This document shows, piece by piece, positions 1 through 9,800 of a DNA stretch of 64,000 nt. The notes beneath the pieces were generated by a model. That model worked only from the letters and a program-made list of their open reading frames with translations, made no database searches and had not been told where the DNA came from. Source of the stretch: an uncultured Planctomycetota bacterium (GTDB lineage Bacteria; Planctomycetota; Planctomycetia; Pirellulales; Thermoguttaceae); assembly GCA_902796885.1 (NCBI GenBank), contig CADBQY010000029.1, positions 1 through 64,000 of the forward strand, in the 5' to 3' direction. Every line of letters begins with the position of its first letter. The first letter of the stretch is position 1. The position numbers were made by a program, and so were the translations under genes.

Positions 1-1
1 A

Positions 2-74
2 TACCTCCAGAGGGACTTGAACCCACGACCCACGGATTAAGAGTCCGTTGCTCTACCAACTGAGCTATAGAGGC
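2..74 (-). tRNA. tRNA-Lys (anticodon CTT)
   Basis: Read on the minus strand, the 73 nt fold as a complete cloverleaf. A 7-bp acceptor stem (GCCTCTA with TGGAGGT, first pair G-T) is followed by a D arm, the anticodon stem ACGGA/TCCGT around loop CTCTTAA, and a T arm containing GGTTCAAGTCC. The anticodon is CTT (window 39-41), which reads the lysine codon AAG. The discriminator base is A and no CCA is encoded. Confidence 0.95.
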
Positions 75-209
75 ATAGCCATCAAGGCTACCCACATTTT
101 AGCACTTTCAGGGAATGGGTCAAGGGGAGCTCGTTCCGTCTGTTTCAGGTCGTCCGAGTTTTCATTATTGACTTACTCTATGTGACATATCCCAGGCCTA
201 TTTGTCTCA

Positions 210-3200
210 TTACTTTGTTTTAGGTGCCGGATTATAGAGTTCACAAGGCTCGGTATCGAGAACAGGCCATATCAGTTTTCCCTGTTTCTGCGCTTCTTCG
301 TCTCGAAATGCTGAAAGACGTGGAGCGTTGGCGTCCATCCAAAGTATCAAGCGATGCCTGTCTTCTTCCAAAACGGTATCACGGTGGGTTTCGTTGAAAA
401 GAACTGTCCCAAGACGTGATTCTGAAGCCCCGAGATGTCCCGGACGCGATCGGCTACCTCCATGCGGTCCATTCCGAAGCGTTGCGCCCGACATTCCGCC
501 ACTGAAGTAATAAACGTAGGGTCGGAGGTCTTCATAATCCATGGAAAGGGGCTCGACGTTCATTTCTTTGTGACATGGAAGGCATCGTTCTTCTAGTATC
601 GGTCGAATATGCCGGTAGAACGAGAGAGGTTCAACTGGTCCGCATTCCGGTTCAAGGCGGGATGGGGCACGTGAAAAGGCAGACGGAGTAACCTTTGCAA
701 GTTCGTTTTCCAGAGAAATGTCGAGTGGTTCATGACATCCGATGCAAAGGAGATTTTCCCCCGGATGAAGATAGGTTACCGCGCGCATTGTCTGGATCGC
801 CATATTATTCTCGTCGAGAACCTGGAATAAAAGCTGCTTACCGCTCGGTGCTTCAAAATAAACGCTCCCGTCCTCTTCGATCGGAACCGTGCCGAGAGGA
901 ATACGGGGTGTATTCTCTGTAGCATACCCGATCCAGGGAAAATCCATCCACGGATTCGGTTTGGGAATTACTTGAATGACACGTAGTCGCTTTGGTGGAC
1001 GATCGGCAGGTAGAGCAAGATCGGCGACGTTGACATTGACCACTCCGACGGTCGAATTTTGCGGTTTGCCGATATTATCGATCCCCTGAGCAGTCTGTTG
1101 GGGAACTACCGGCGGCTTTTCGCGGGGTGCTAGTGGAATGGGTTCAGAGAGACGGAGTCGCGGATCGTAACCGATCGGTAATATTTCACGCTCGCAGAGG
1201 AGTTCTTCATTTCCGTAGCGATCGAGAAGGATTAAATCTTCCCAACGATTGCACATATAAAGATCCTCAGAAATCGGCCATGGCGAACCGTAGCAGTATT
1301 GGCTACGCGCGGGCATTTCTGACTCTGGGAAAGGAAAATAGGGAGTCAGTCGTTTTATTCGCGACATGTGGTTGTCATCGGGAACACGCAAATCAAGGAT
1401 ACAGAGTGAACCGAATGTTTCACCGTGATGAGGCGCCGCGGTAAAAATCATTCGGTGAGAGTTGGGGATGGCTCTAAATTGAAGTTCGGTCATCGGTAGT
1501 CCGCTTGGCGCGTCCCCGCACGTTCCCCAGCGATGATCGCCGTGGATATTATCGTCGAAAGTATGCCACGGCTGGGGGTAATTTCCGTGTGGGGAACGCG
1601 GATTACGGCCGTCGGGAAAGCATGTCCAATAAGTTGAACCAAGACAGTTTTCGCGATCGGTATAATCCCATCGGGTATAGGCAAGCATACCGTTGTGGTC
1701 GACCGAAGGACGCCATTCGCCGGTTTCAAAGAAGCTGATCGGATAGATGTCTGTTCCGTCTGATTTCATCGTGTGAAGAACCGATGTGGTTACGCGTAAT
1801 TGAGCATCTTCGCCAAAACAACGAATGAACCCTCCTCGTCGTTCTGAAGCAAAAACAAGTCGGCCGGAGGGGAGTTCGCAAACATCAAAATCATTATACG
1901 ACGAGTCGGTTAGTTGGGTTAGTTGAGCGGGAGCGGTTTCAGTTTCGAGGTCGAGTCTGAAGATATTCCAAGTGGTATCGGGTGTCCAAAACCACCGGTG
2001 TTCCGATGCGCCAGAATGGGAAAAGTAGACGGTTTTGCCGTCGTAAGAGACTTCCGGTTTGTAAAAAGAACCATAATTGAGTTCTCTACCCGCAAGTCGG
2101 TTACAATATTGAGTGGGAGAAACTTTTTTTCCTGCAAGAAGATTTTTGATTATCGGATATTTCTCACGCCAGTCTGAAAGGGTGAAAATCCCACCGCCAT
2201 GAATTGAGTTAAAACCATAAACCTGAGTGGCAAAATGTCCGCCGATTCGGTCAGTGTTCGTCAGATTGGTCAGACGGCTTCCGGCATAGCAACCACGAGC
2301 CAAAAAGAGAATGTCAGTTAAGTCATCAAGTTCCGGATTCGAAAACATGAGTTCTCGTCGAAGTGCGGCGGCAAGAAAAAAGTCGGTAGTAAGCCGATTT
2401 TCATCAGGGGCCATTTTCTGAATTTCTTCGGCTATAGACTCGCCGATTTTACGAAGGCCGGATGCGATACGTTCCTCGGTTTCCGGGGGAAGTGTACCGG
2501 TCAAGTCGTTTAAAATATCATATGTGCGGCGAATAACAATCTGGGCAGGTGTGGATTCTTCATCCCTGACGAGTGTTTCGGAATCAAAAAGTTGTTCGGC
2601 AGCGCCTCGGGGAAGTGCAATTTCTCCTGATATCTGTTTCGAGAGTTCAACAAATTGCTCTCCCCAAAATGCAAAGACACCTGGTCGGAATAGGTCGGCG
2701 GAAAGACCCGTGATTCCCAAGCGTTCAGCCTCTTTATCGAATTGTTCCGGAGAACATTCTCTGATTTCTATATTTTTTGGAGGTTTCCAGCCGGGAGGAA
2801 CCTCTATTTCAACCCCGCCCTTTGGAAAGAGTTGCTCGATCACTTCGTTTGAGATTTTGATTTTCACCGTCTCCGTGCCTGATGAGGCAACGGATCCCTC
2901 GAGAGGAATGATACAAGTGGGAAATGTTTCAACGATCTCATTAAACGTGACGGGGTGTTTTTTTCTGTTAAGCATTTCGCGCGGTGCGATAAGGTTTTCG
3001 AAAAAAGTCGAGATGTTCTCCGAAGATTTCTGATCGTCACTTTCAAAATGAAGGAGAAGTATTGTTTTTTCGTCGGCGATAAACGGTACTTTGGGAGATT
3101 CTGTGAGGGAAAAACCTCCTTCCGGTTCTCCTTGCCGAATAAGAAACTCATCTATAAGACCGGAACTAAAAACATCTTGTTCGACTGTGCTACCAATGGC

Positions 3201-3791
3201 GAAAAAATTGGACTCGGATTCATAGAAAGGGCGATCGATATTTCCTTCAAGAAACTTCTGTCCATCGGAATAGACCTCGAACCGGACATCGCTCAGATGA
3301 AGGGTCAGGTAATGCCACTCTCCGTCAGCAAAAAGTTTTTCCGATATGAATGTATCGATGGAGTTTCCCGGAATGTAAAAACCGAGTTTACCGTCTTTCG
3401 GAGTGGTGAAGAGTTCCCAGTGGGATGAGGAAGACTTAGGATCGGCGGCACAGATGATATTATGGTGGCTGGACGGAGGAAATTTAACAAATGCCAACAA
3501 AGTTATCGGTCGAGACATCAGTTCTTTGTGGGATGGGATTAAAAGCGATTTTCCAATAGTATTCCAACAGGTTCCAAACGATTTATCAAAAGAAGGAGAG
3601 AGAAACACCGAAAGCTTTTCGTTAGAGAATGGACCGTCAATTTCCGTATCGAAAGGCGCAACTCGATGTATGGTCGGTGGAAGTTGAGCTTGAATCTGGC
3701 CTATGAATAAAAAAAGACAGATGAGGGAAATTGTCAACGTGACATATCCATAACTTTTCAGTCTTTTTGAGGTGCAATTCGATGTAGTCAT
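210..3791 (-). CDS. HzsA-related secreted protein with LamG-like domain and two haem-c motifs
   Basis: A 1193-residue exported protein. The start at 3791 is chosen because a clean signal peptide follows at once (basic KRLKSYGY, hydrophobic stretch, cut near QIQAQ). An upstream ATG at 3866 would put 25 polar residues ahead of it, and neither start has a strong ribosome site. Residues about 60-240 resemble a LamG/concanavalin-like laminin-G fold. The middle has Trp/His-rich stretches and beta-propeller-like repeats typical of the hydrazine-synthase alpha-subunit-like (HzsA-related) family. Two CxxCH haem-binding motifs, CIGCH (about 1016-1020) and CLPCH (about 1070-1074), lie near the C-terminus. 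Family knowledge: such proteins are frequent in planctomycetes that do not perform anammox, and their substrate is unknown. No hydrazine-synthase partner subunit is nearby, so a true hydrazine synthase is unlikely. An electron-transfer or oxidoreductase role in the cell envelope is inference. Confidence 0.75.
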   Translation of the reverse strand: MTTSNCTSKRLKSYGYVTLTISLICLFLFIGQIQAQLPPTIHRVAPFDTEIDGPFSNEKLSVFLSPSFDKSFGTCWNTIGKSLLIPSHKELMSRPITLLAFVKFPPSSHHNIICAADPKSSSSHWELFTTPKDGKLGFYIPGNSIDTFISEKLFADGEWHYLTLHLSDVRFEVYSDGQKFLEGNIDRPFYESESNFFAIGSTVEQDVFSSGLIDEFLIRQGEPEGGFSLTESPKVPFIADEKTILLLHFESDDQKSSENISTFFENLIAPREMLNRKKHPVTFNEIVETFPTCIIPLEGSVASSGTETVKIKISNEVIEQLFPKGGVEIEVPPGWKPPKNIEIRECSPEQFDKEAERLGITGLSADLFRPGVFAFWGEQFVELSKQISGEIALPRGAAEQLFDSETLVRDEESTPAQIVIRRTYDILNDLTGTLPPETEERIASGLRKIGESIAEEIQKMAPDENRLTTDFFLAAALRRELMFSNPELDDLTDILFLARGCYAGSRLTNLTNTDRIGGHFATQVYGFNSIHGGGIFTLSDWREKYPIIKNLLAGKKVSPTQYCNRLAGRELNYGSFYKPEVSYDGKTVYFSHSGASEHRWFWTPDTTWNIFRLDLETETAPAQLTQLTDSSYNDFDVCELPSGRLVFASERRGGFIRCFGEDAQLRVTTSVLHTMKSDGTDIYPISFFETGEWRPSVDHNGMLAYTRWDYTDRENCLGSTYWTCFPDGRNPRSPHGNYPQPWHTFDDNIHGDHRWGTCGDAPSGLPMTELQFRAIPNSHRMIFTAAPHHGETFGSLCILDLRVPDDNHMSRIKRLTPYFPFPESEMPARSQYCYGSPWPISEDLYMCNRWEDLILLDRYGNEELLCEREILPIGYDPRLRLSEPIPLAPREKPPVVPQQTAQGIDNIGKPQNSTVGVVNVNVADLALPADRPPKRLRVIQVIPKPNPWMDFPWIGYATENTPRIPLGTVPIEEDGSVYFEAPSGKQLLFQVLDENNMAIQTMRAVTYLHPGENLLCIGCHEPLDISLENELAKVTPSAFSRAPSRLEPECGPVEPLSFYRHIRPILEERCLPCHKEMNVEPLSMDYEDLRPYVYYFSGGMSGATLRNGPHGGSRSRPGHLGASESRLGTVLFNETHRDTVLEEDRHRLILWMDANAPRLSAFRDEEAQKQGKLIWPVLDTEPCELYNPAPKTK

Positions 3792-4141
3792 GTCAACTGG
3801 ATTATCAAAAATTCGAAAGTTCGGGCATAATGTGGACAAATGACGCGGATCACGAAAATCCACCACTTTTCCAAAACGATGGATTAATTTTACATCGGCT
3901 TTGAAGAAGAATCAACCGTTCCGAAAACATTCTCCTTCGATATCTCGCGTCATCCTAAAACCAAGGGCCTAATAAAGTCATTTTGCGTAGGAATAGCCGC
4001 CGATGAATTCGAACGGAGCAAGTCGAACGCGAGATGAGTCACTCATACCTGATCACAGAAAAACTCTCATTTCGGCAGGTTCTATTGCGGTTCCGCCTTT
4101 TGAATCACCGCACGAAACAAAGTTTGAATTCCATAAATTGT
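3792..4141. other. Intergenic region, no gene seen
   Basis: About 350 bp between the HzsA-related gene and the flavoprotein gene, both on the minus strand. It contains the promoter listed at 3887-3915 and a 13-bp odd palindrome ATGAGT-C-ACTCAT at 4034-4046. No convincing reading frame or RNA gene was seen. Confidence 0.5.
3887..3915 (-). promoter_or_regulatory. Sigma-70-like promoter of the HzsA-related gene
   Basis: On the minus strand TTGATT (3910-3915) and TAAAAT (3887-3892) are separated by 17 bp. The expected transcription start is near 3880, upstream of both candidate start codons. Confidence 0.55.
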
Positions 4142-4762
4142 TTACCGGATAAAGTTGGTTAGAACAATCGGTTCATTTTCAGGTATCGACAGACTTGACT
4201 TTTCCGCGCATTTAAGCATATAGGCCATATTCCGTGCCAGAGTTCGCATCGTCTGCATTCCCTCAAAATCCTGGATAATCTCTTCCGGATTATGTCCGTG
4301 GGTTGAATTCCAGTACTGTGACGAAACTACCGGCATTTGGAGAATTGTGAAATATTTGTTCAATCGATCGAACGTCGCGCTGGCTCCCCCGCGGCGACAG
4401 TTCACCACACAGGCACCAGGTTTGTGAATCAGGTAACGGCTCGCGGAAAAGAAAACACGGTCAAGTATCGCACAGAGGGCTCCCGGAGCCGAGGCATAAT
4501 AGACCGGCGCTCCGATCACAATTGCGTCGCAAGTTTTTATTCGATCGACGAAATCGATATAGAGCTGATCTTTAAAAACGCATCCTTGTGCGTTCTCTTT
4601 TTGACAGGCGAAACAAGCGGCACATCCTTGTACCGGACGATTCCCGATATGGAAAATTTCAGACTGAATGTCGTCTCGTTCAAGGGTTTTCGCGATTTCT
4701 GAAAGCGCCGTAAAAACGCATCCGTTTTTGTGCGGGCTCCCATTGACCAAAAGAACTTTCAT
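4142..4762 (-). CDS. Flavodoxin-fold NAD(P)H-dependent FMN reductase-like protein
   Basis: A 206-residue cytoplasmic protein beginning MKVLLVNGSPHKNG, the FMN-phosphate loop (GSPHKNG) of the NADPH-dependent FMN reductase / iron-sulfur flavoprotein family. A second hallmark is AIVIGAPVYYASAPG (about 84-98), the flavin-ring loop. A cysteine cluster, CAACFACQKENAQGC (about 48-62), resembles the compact motif that binds an iron-sulfur cluster in iron-sulfur flavoproteins. A purine-rich ribosome site (GAGAGAGGCAGGA) precedes the ATG at 4762. The gene starts 20 bp after the stop of the hydrolase fusion upstream, so the two are probably co-transcribed. The likely role is flavin or quinone reduction; the electron acceptor cannot be told from sequence. 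Confidence 0.8.
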   Translation of the reverse strand: MKVLLVNGSPHKNGCVFTALSEIAKTLERDDIQSEIFHIGNRPVQGCAACFACQKENAQGCVFKDQLYIDFVDRIKTCDAIVIGAPVYYASAPGALCAILDRVFFSASRYLIHKPGACVVNCRRGGASATFDRLNKYFTILQMPVVSSQYWNSTHGHNPEEIIQDFEGMQTMRTLARNMAYMLKCAEKSSLSIPENEPIVLTNFIR

Positions 4763-4782
4763 ATTCCTGCCTCTCTCTTTCT

Positions 4783-6630
4783 TTATTTTTCACTGAGAAA
4801 TTCAAACACGGTCGGTAGGGCCGTGCTGAAATATTCCCAGTTATGAGCGCCGTCACGGACACGGAGTTCTACATTAAAACCCTTTTCTTTCATCTGTTGA
4901 TAAAGGAAAACATTGTTATAAAGGAGTGAATCATCATCACCGCAGTCAAGAAAGAAACGCGTTGTCTTCTTATATTTATTCGGGAACTCTTCGGCCAGAT
5001 AGAAGATATTGTTATCCAGAATTTCTTGCGAAACATTATTCCGATCGACATCGCGAACCGCCGCGCTAATCGCATAACAAGCCGAAAAGAGATCGGGATG
5101 GCGGAGCGTCCAAAGTAGTGAACCATACCCTCCCATCGAAAGCCCAGCCACGGCACGATTTTCACGACCGGAAGCGCAGCGGAACTTCGATTCGATTTCA
5201 GGAATTAGCTCTTTGAGCATAAAATCTTCGTAGCGCTCTTTGTCTCCATCGACATTATTCCGGTACCATGTCAGTTTTGCATCAGGAATGACAATAATTC
5301 GTTTCTTATCCGGTACATCCTTGAAAATACGATCTGAATATTTTTCCAAACGTCCGCGGTCAGGATCAATCCAGGTATTATGGTCGTCGGTTGCGCCGTG
5401 GAGAAGATAAAGTGTTTTCCATGGCCCTCCAAAGGTTAGATAGTTTTTAGGAAGATAAATATTATAAAAGACGTCGCGACCGAGAATCTGACTTTCGATC
5501 ACTTGATCTCTTAAAAGAATACTCGGGGATTCTCCTGATTTAGCAAAAAGACCGGCTTCGATCCGCTTGAGTTTCGAAAGTCCTTCGGAATCCTTGGGGA
5601 GTGGGTCGTCGGATACGACTGATGGAAGAAGGTGTTGCCAGTAAAGGTTTAAAATCCGTTGGTAATCATTCGAATCGGCCGTCGAAGCGATCACCATATC
5701 CTTATCGGGAATGACCACAACATATTGACAATACATTCCGTCTCCTCGGAAAATATTATAACGGCACCGCCAGAACTGATACCCGTATCCTTGCGACCAA
5801 TCGCTATCGGAATCGTCTCCATTGGAGATCTGTTTATTTGTCGCTTCGTCGATCCATTCCGACGACAGAAGTTGTTCACCGTTCCAGCGTCCCTTTTGAA
5901 GAAGAAACTGCGCGAATTTCGCTAGATCTTCGGTATGCATAAAGAGCCCTTGTCCACCCAGACAGACTCCTTCTGGAGACATTTCCCAATAGGGTTTTTC
6001 GATTCCAAGCGGTTTAAAAAGTCGTGGGGTCAACCAATCGAGAGCCGTCTGACCGGTAACCTTTTGCAGAATCGCCGAGAGCATATAGCTGCCTGGTGTA
6101 TTATAACAAAAATGGGTTCCCGGTTCATAAACGACCGGATGTGCCAAGAAAGCACGGACCCAGCTCCCTTCCGAAGGACGCTGCGGCTCATCTTCATGAC
6201 CGCATGACATGGAAAGAAGCGAACGAACTGTCATTTTTTTCAGGTTTTCAGAAGGGTTTTCCGGAAGTTCTTCCGGAAAAAAGTCAACGACTTTATCATC
6301 TAACGATAGTTTTCCTTCGGCCACAGCGAAACCAATCGCCGTCGAAGTAAAACTCTTTGTCAGAGAATACAGACAGTGAGTGGTTGTTGGAGTGTGGGGA
6401 GCCCACCAACATTCGGCGATCACTTTTCCGTGCCGCAAGACCATAAAACTGTTCATCGCATCAATCTTTTCATCCAGATCGGCGATCAGCGCGGAAACTC
6501 CCTCTGATGAAACTCCCTCGGCTTCAGGAGTCGACCTCGGTAACGGACCGCGACCATCCTGGGCAACGATTGGCAGAAGCAAGAAATAAAAGAAAAGAGC
6601 GCAAAGGATTAAACGGGAGTGGCTCATCAT
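4783..6630 (-). CDS. Secreted serine hydrolase (beta-lactamase fold) fused to an esterase D-type domain
   Basis: A 615-residue exported protein. The start at 6630 follows a Shine-Dalgarno AGGAG and opens a signal peptide (LILCALFFYFLLLPIVAQ). The N-terminal half (about 32-335) is a class C beta-lactamase/penicillin-binding-protein-like hydrolase with catalytic motif SLTK (Ser89, Lys92) and second motif YNT (176-178). The C-terminal half (about 370-615) is an alpha/beta hydrolase of the esterase D / CE1 kind: oxyanion region LLHGATDD (409-416), nucleophile elbow GLSMG (Ser498), an Asp within LDCGDDD (561-567), and His596 in GAHNWEYF. Both active sites look intact, so this is a two-enzyme fusion. 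CE1 relatives remove acetyl or feruloyl groups from plant polysaccharides, and beta-lactamase-fold relatives cleave esters or peptides. The substrate is unknown; joint de-esterification of polysaccharide is inference. Confidence 0.85.
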   Translation of the reverse strand: MMSHSRLILCALFFYFLLLPIVAQDGRGPLPRSTPEAEGVSSEGVSALIADLDEKIDAMNSFMVLRHGKVIAECWWAPHTPTTTHCLYSLTKSFTSTAIGFAVAEGKLSLDDKVVDFFPEELPENPSENLKKMTVRSLLSMSCGHEDEPQRPSEGSWVRAFLAHPVVYEPGTHFCYNTPGSYMLSAILQKVTGQTALDWLTPRLFKPLGIEKPYWEMSPEGVCLGGQGLFMHTEDLAKFAQFLLQKGRWNGEQLLSSEWIDEATNKQISNGDDSDSDWSQGYGYQFWRCRYNIFRGDGMYCQYVVVIPDKDMVIASTADSNDYQRILNLYWQHLLPSVVSDDPLPKDSEGLSKLKRIEAGLFAKSGESPSILLRDQVIESQILGRDVFYNIYLPKNYLTFGGPWKTLYLLHGATDDHNTWIDPDRGRLEKYSDRIFKDVPDKKRIIVIPDAKLTWYRNNVDGDKERYEDFMLKELIPEIESKFRCASGRENRAVAGLSMGGYGSLLWTLRHPDLFSACYAISAAVRDVDRNNVSQEILDNNIFYLAEEFPNKYKKTTRFFLDCGDDDSLLYNNVFLYQQMKEKGFNVELRVRDGAHNWEYFSTALPTVFEFLSEK

Positions 6631-6689
6631 TTTTCTCCTAAGCAAAGAGGATCTGTTTCTTACTTAATCCCCTTCCCCACACATAAAAT

Positions 6690-6717
6690 ATTCTAGTACA
6701 TTCGAAAATATCCGCAA
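6690..6717 (-). promoter_or_regulatory. Candidate promoter for the hydrolase-fusion/flavoprotein pair
   Basis: On the minus strand TTGCGG (6712-6717) and TAGAAT (6690-6695) are spaced by 16 bp in the divergent intergenic region. An overlapping TTGAAT could serve as an alternative -35. Confidence 0.4.
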
Positions 6718-6824
6718 GTATTCAACGGTCAGGAGACGCTTAAAGCCTTGCAAATATCGGTTAATTTGGCAAAATAGAGCAGTATGTTTGTATACGGTAA
6801 CCCTGTTCCAAATACGAGGGCTTG

Positions 6825-9800
6825 ATGTTCGGTTCTGTTTTCATGAAAGTGTTTCGCTCGCATAGACCATCGTTCCACAAAGTGAAAAAAATTAAACGTT
6901 GTCTTTCACTTGAACCATTGGAAAATCGATTTCTTCTGGCGGTCATTTCAGGAAACGTTGCCGATATCAACAACTCTCTTCTTACGTCCCCAGCAATTCC
7001 AACCACCGGCGAAATTTCCTCGGCCGTTGACGTCGATATCGAAAAACTCAACAGCAACCCCAACTCTATCTTCTCAATCTATCTTGATTTTGACGGTCAT
7101 GTAACCGCAAACACCAACTGGAACACCATTTATAACGGAGGTGCTGATATCGTAACCCCTCGATTCACCCTAGATGGAAATGTCGACAAGGCCTCATTTT
7201 CCGTTGCCGAAAAAACGGCAATTTATGAGATTTGGCTCCGAGTCTCCGAAGATTATATTCCGTTCGATGTCAACGTGACGACAGTTGAACCACCCATGGA
7301 TGCATTTCTTAATGGCCGTGCGCAGCGGGTCGTGATCGGCGGAAAATACTCCGACTGGTTTGGTAGCGCCACAGGCGGAATTTCCTGGGTCGGAACATTT
7401 ACATCCAAGAGCGATATCCCGAATTTCGTCTTTTCGGAATCGCTCAACGGAAATATTAAGAATATTGCCGAAGTGGTCTCCCATGAAACAGGACACGCTC
7501 TAGGTCTAAACCATAAGGGAAACTCACAGATAAGCGACCAGCAAGAGTATTTCGAAGGAGCCAACGGTTGGGCCCCCATCATGGGAGCCTCTTATTACCA
7601 AGAGTTAACCCAGTGGTCGAAAGGAGAATATGTCGGAGCAAACAATACAGCCGACGAACTGCAAATTATTACTACTCAAAACGGATTCGGATATCGTGAT
7701 GATGATTTTGCGGATTCTTTCATCGATGCAACCCTTCTGAATATCGCGAACGGGATGGGAAACCTATCTGGACTCATCGAAAAAAATACCGATGTTGACT
7801 TCTTCTTCTTTGAATCTGACGGTTCACCTTTGAATTTTTTTATCGGAGGATTGACTGGCGTCACCAATCTGGATGTTTTGGTCACCGTCTATTCCGAAGA
7901 TCTTCAACCGATCTGCGTTTACAATCCGTCCGATTCTCTTTACGTTGAATTTACATTTGCCGAAGAAGCCGGTCGTTACTTTCTTTCCGTTGAAGGTACC
8001 GGCCTTGAAACAGATTGGTCGGGAATATACTCCGATTATGGTAGCCTTGGCGCTTACGTTATTCAAGTGGGCGAACCGGAAAGCCTGGTGGTCACGACGT
8101 TAGACGACTCTGTCGCCAATGACGGACTCCTTTCCTTGCGGGAAGCTGTTCTTCTCGCTTCTGACCGAACATCAATTCTTTTTGACGATTCGTTGGGTAA
8201 CGGAACAATATTCCTAACCGAAGGAGAAATTCTTCTCAACCGACGGGTTATCATTGATGCGTCTCTAAATGGCGGAATGACAATCGATGCCCAGGAAAAT
8301 TCCCGTATCTTTGAAGTCACGGGAAACGCGACGCTTAAAGGGCTTACCCTGACCAGAGGCGGTAAGGTTCAAAGCGGCGCCGCAATCTACAATAACAATC
8401 AACTCTCACTGATCGATTGCGTCGTCACCGAAAATGTCGCGATTGACAATGGCAATTATCTGGTCGGAGGAGGTGCTTTATTTAACGCAAAAGGAGGAGT
8501 CGCAACTCTCAATGGCTGTATGCTGATCGAAAACATCGGAAACTACGGCGGTGCAATTTACAACGCCGGAACACTTTCGATGACTGACACAATGCTGGTC
8601 GATTCGACTTCATGGCAACGCAACGGAGGCGCGGTTTATAATGAAGGATGCCTGACCAGTAACAAGACGCTCTTTTCAAATAACAACGCATTCATCGCCG
8701 AAGGACAAGTAGCCGGGGGGGGTGCTGTCTATAACAGCGACAATGGAGTGGCGTTTTTTATCAAGACGCAATTTAAGGCGAACTCGGCTACATTCGGCGG
8801 TGCAATTTTCAACTTTGGACAGTGCACCGTCGAAGATTCCGTGCTTGATGACAACGTCGCAAAGTATTACCGCGGGGGAGGAATTTACAACTACGCCGAT
8901 TTGACTGTGATTAATACTGTTTTCCGGAATAATATCGCGGCAAACCCGGGAAATCTCATGGTTGGCGGTGGCGCAATCTATAACACGAAGAACTCGACGG
9001 CCCAAATCTCGCAATCTCTTTTTTACGGAAATACAGGATATTTCGGAGGAGCTGTTGTTAATGCCGGTTCGATGTTCATTACAGCCTCAACCCTTACCAA
9101 AAACAATGCCGCCGGAGTTGGGGGCGGAGCGATCCTTAACGCCAATACTCTCTCAATCACGAACTCGATTCTTGTCGACAACACTTCAGCTGGAAGCTAT
9201 CCTGATATTTACCCATATCAAGGCGAGACATCCGGATCGTTCAACGTCACTTCTTTTGTTGATTGGAACATCGGAACAAATAATATTCAATGGAACGGGC
9301 TTCCTCTTTTTGAAAATCCGGATGAAGACGATTTCATCCCGATCTTCGGCTCACAAGCGATCGACGCCGGATCAAACGATTTGGTCGTCACAACAATGGA
9401 TTTAGCAGGGAGCGAACGGATTGTCAACAAGATTGTCGATATCGGCGCGTTCGAATATACTCATCATGGACCGATCAAACTAGAGACGCCAACTATAATC
9501 ACGGGGAACAATGGCATCTTTGTTTCGTACGGTGCTAATCGTCATGAGATAACCTGGTCTCCTTCTGAAAACGCATCGGGTTATGAGTTGGCTTATTCAT
9601 CCGATGATAATCAATGGAAGACGATTCGCACCAACGATACCAAGGCAATCGTAACATCCCTTTCTTATGGTGATAATATCGTCTATCGAGTCCGCGCGCT
9701 CGGGACGGAGTCGTATGCCGACTCGGAGTGGTCCATGTCGCGAACTTTCAATGTCTGTCCGATGGATATTAACGGTGACGGCGATATCTCAGGCGCCGAC

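Noticed and set aside
2955-3428. Plus-strand frame of 157 codons within the HzsA-related gene
   Set aside because: It is a shadow of the minus-strand gene, with no ribosome site, domain or plausible composition.
210-3791. True hydrazine synthase, hence an anammox organism
   Set aside because: Beta/gamma subunits, hydrazine dehydrogenase and other anammox genes are absent; HzsA-related proteins occur widely in other planctomycetes.
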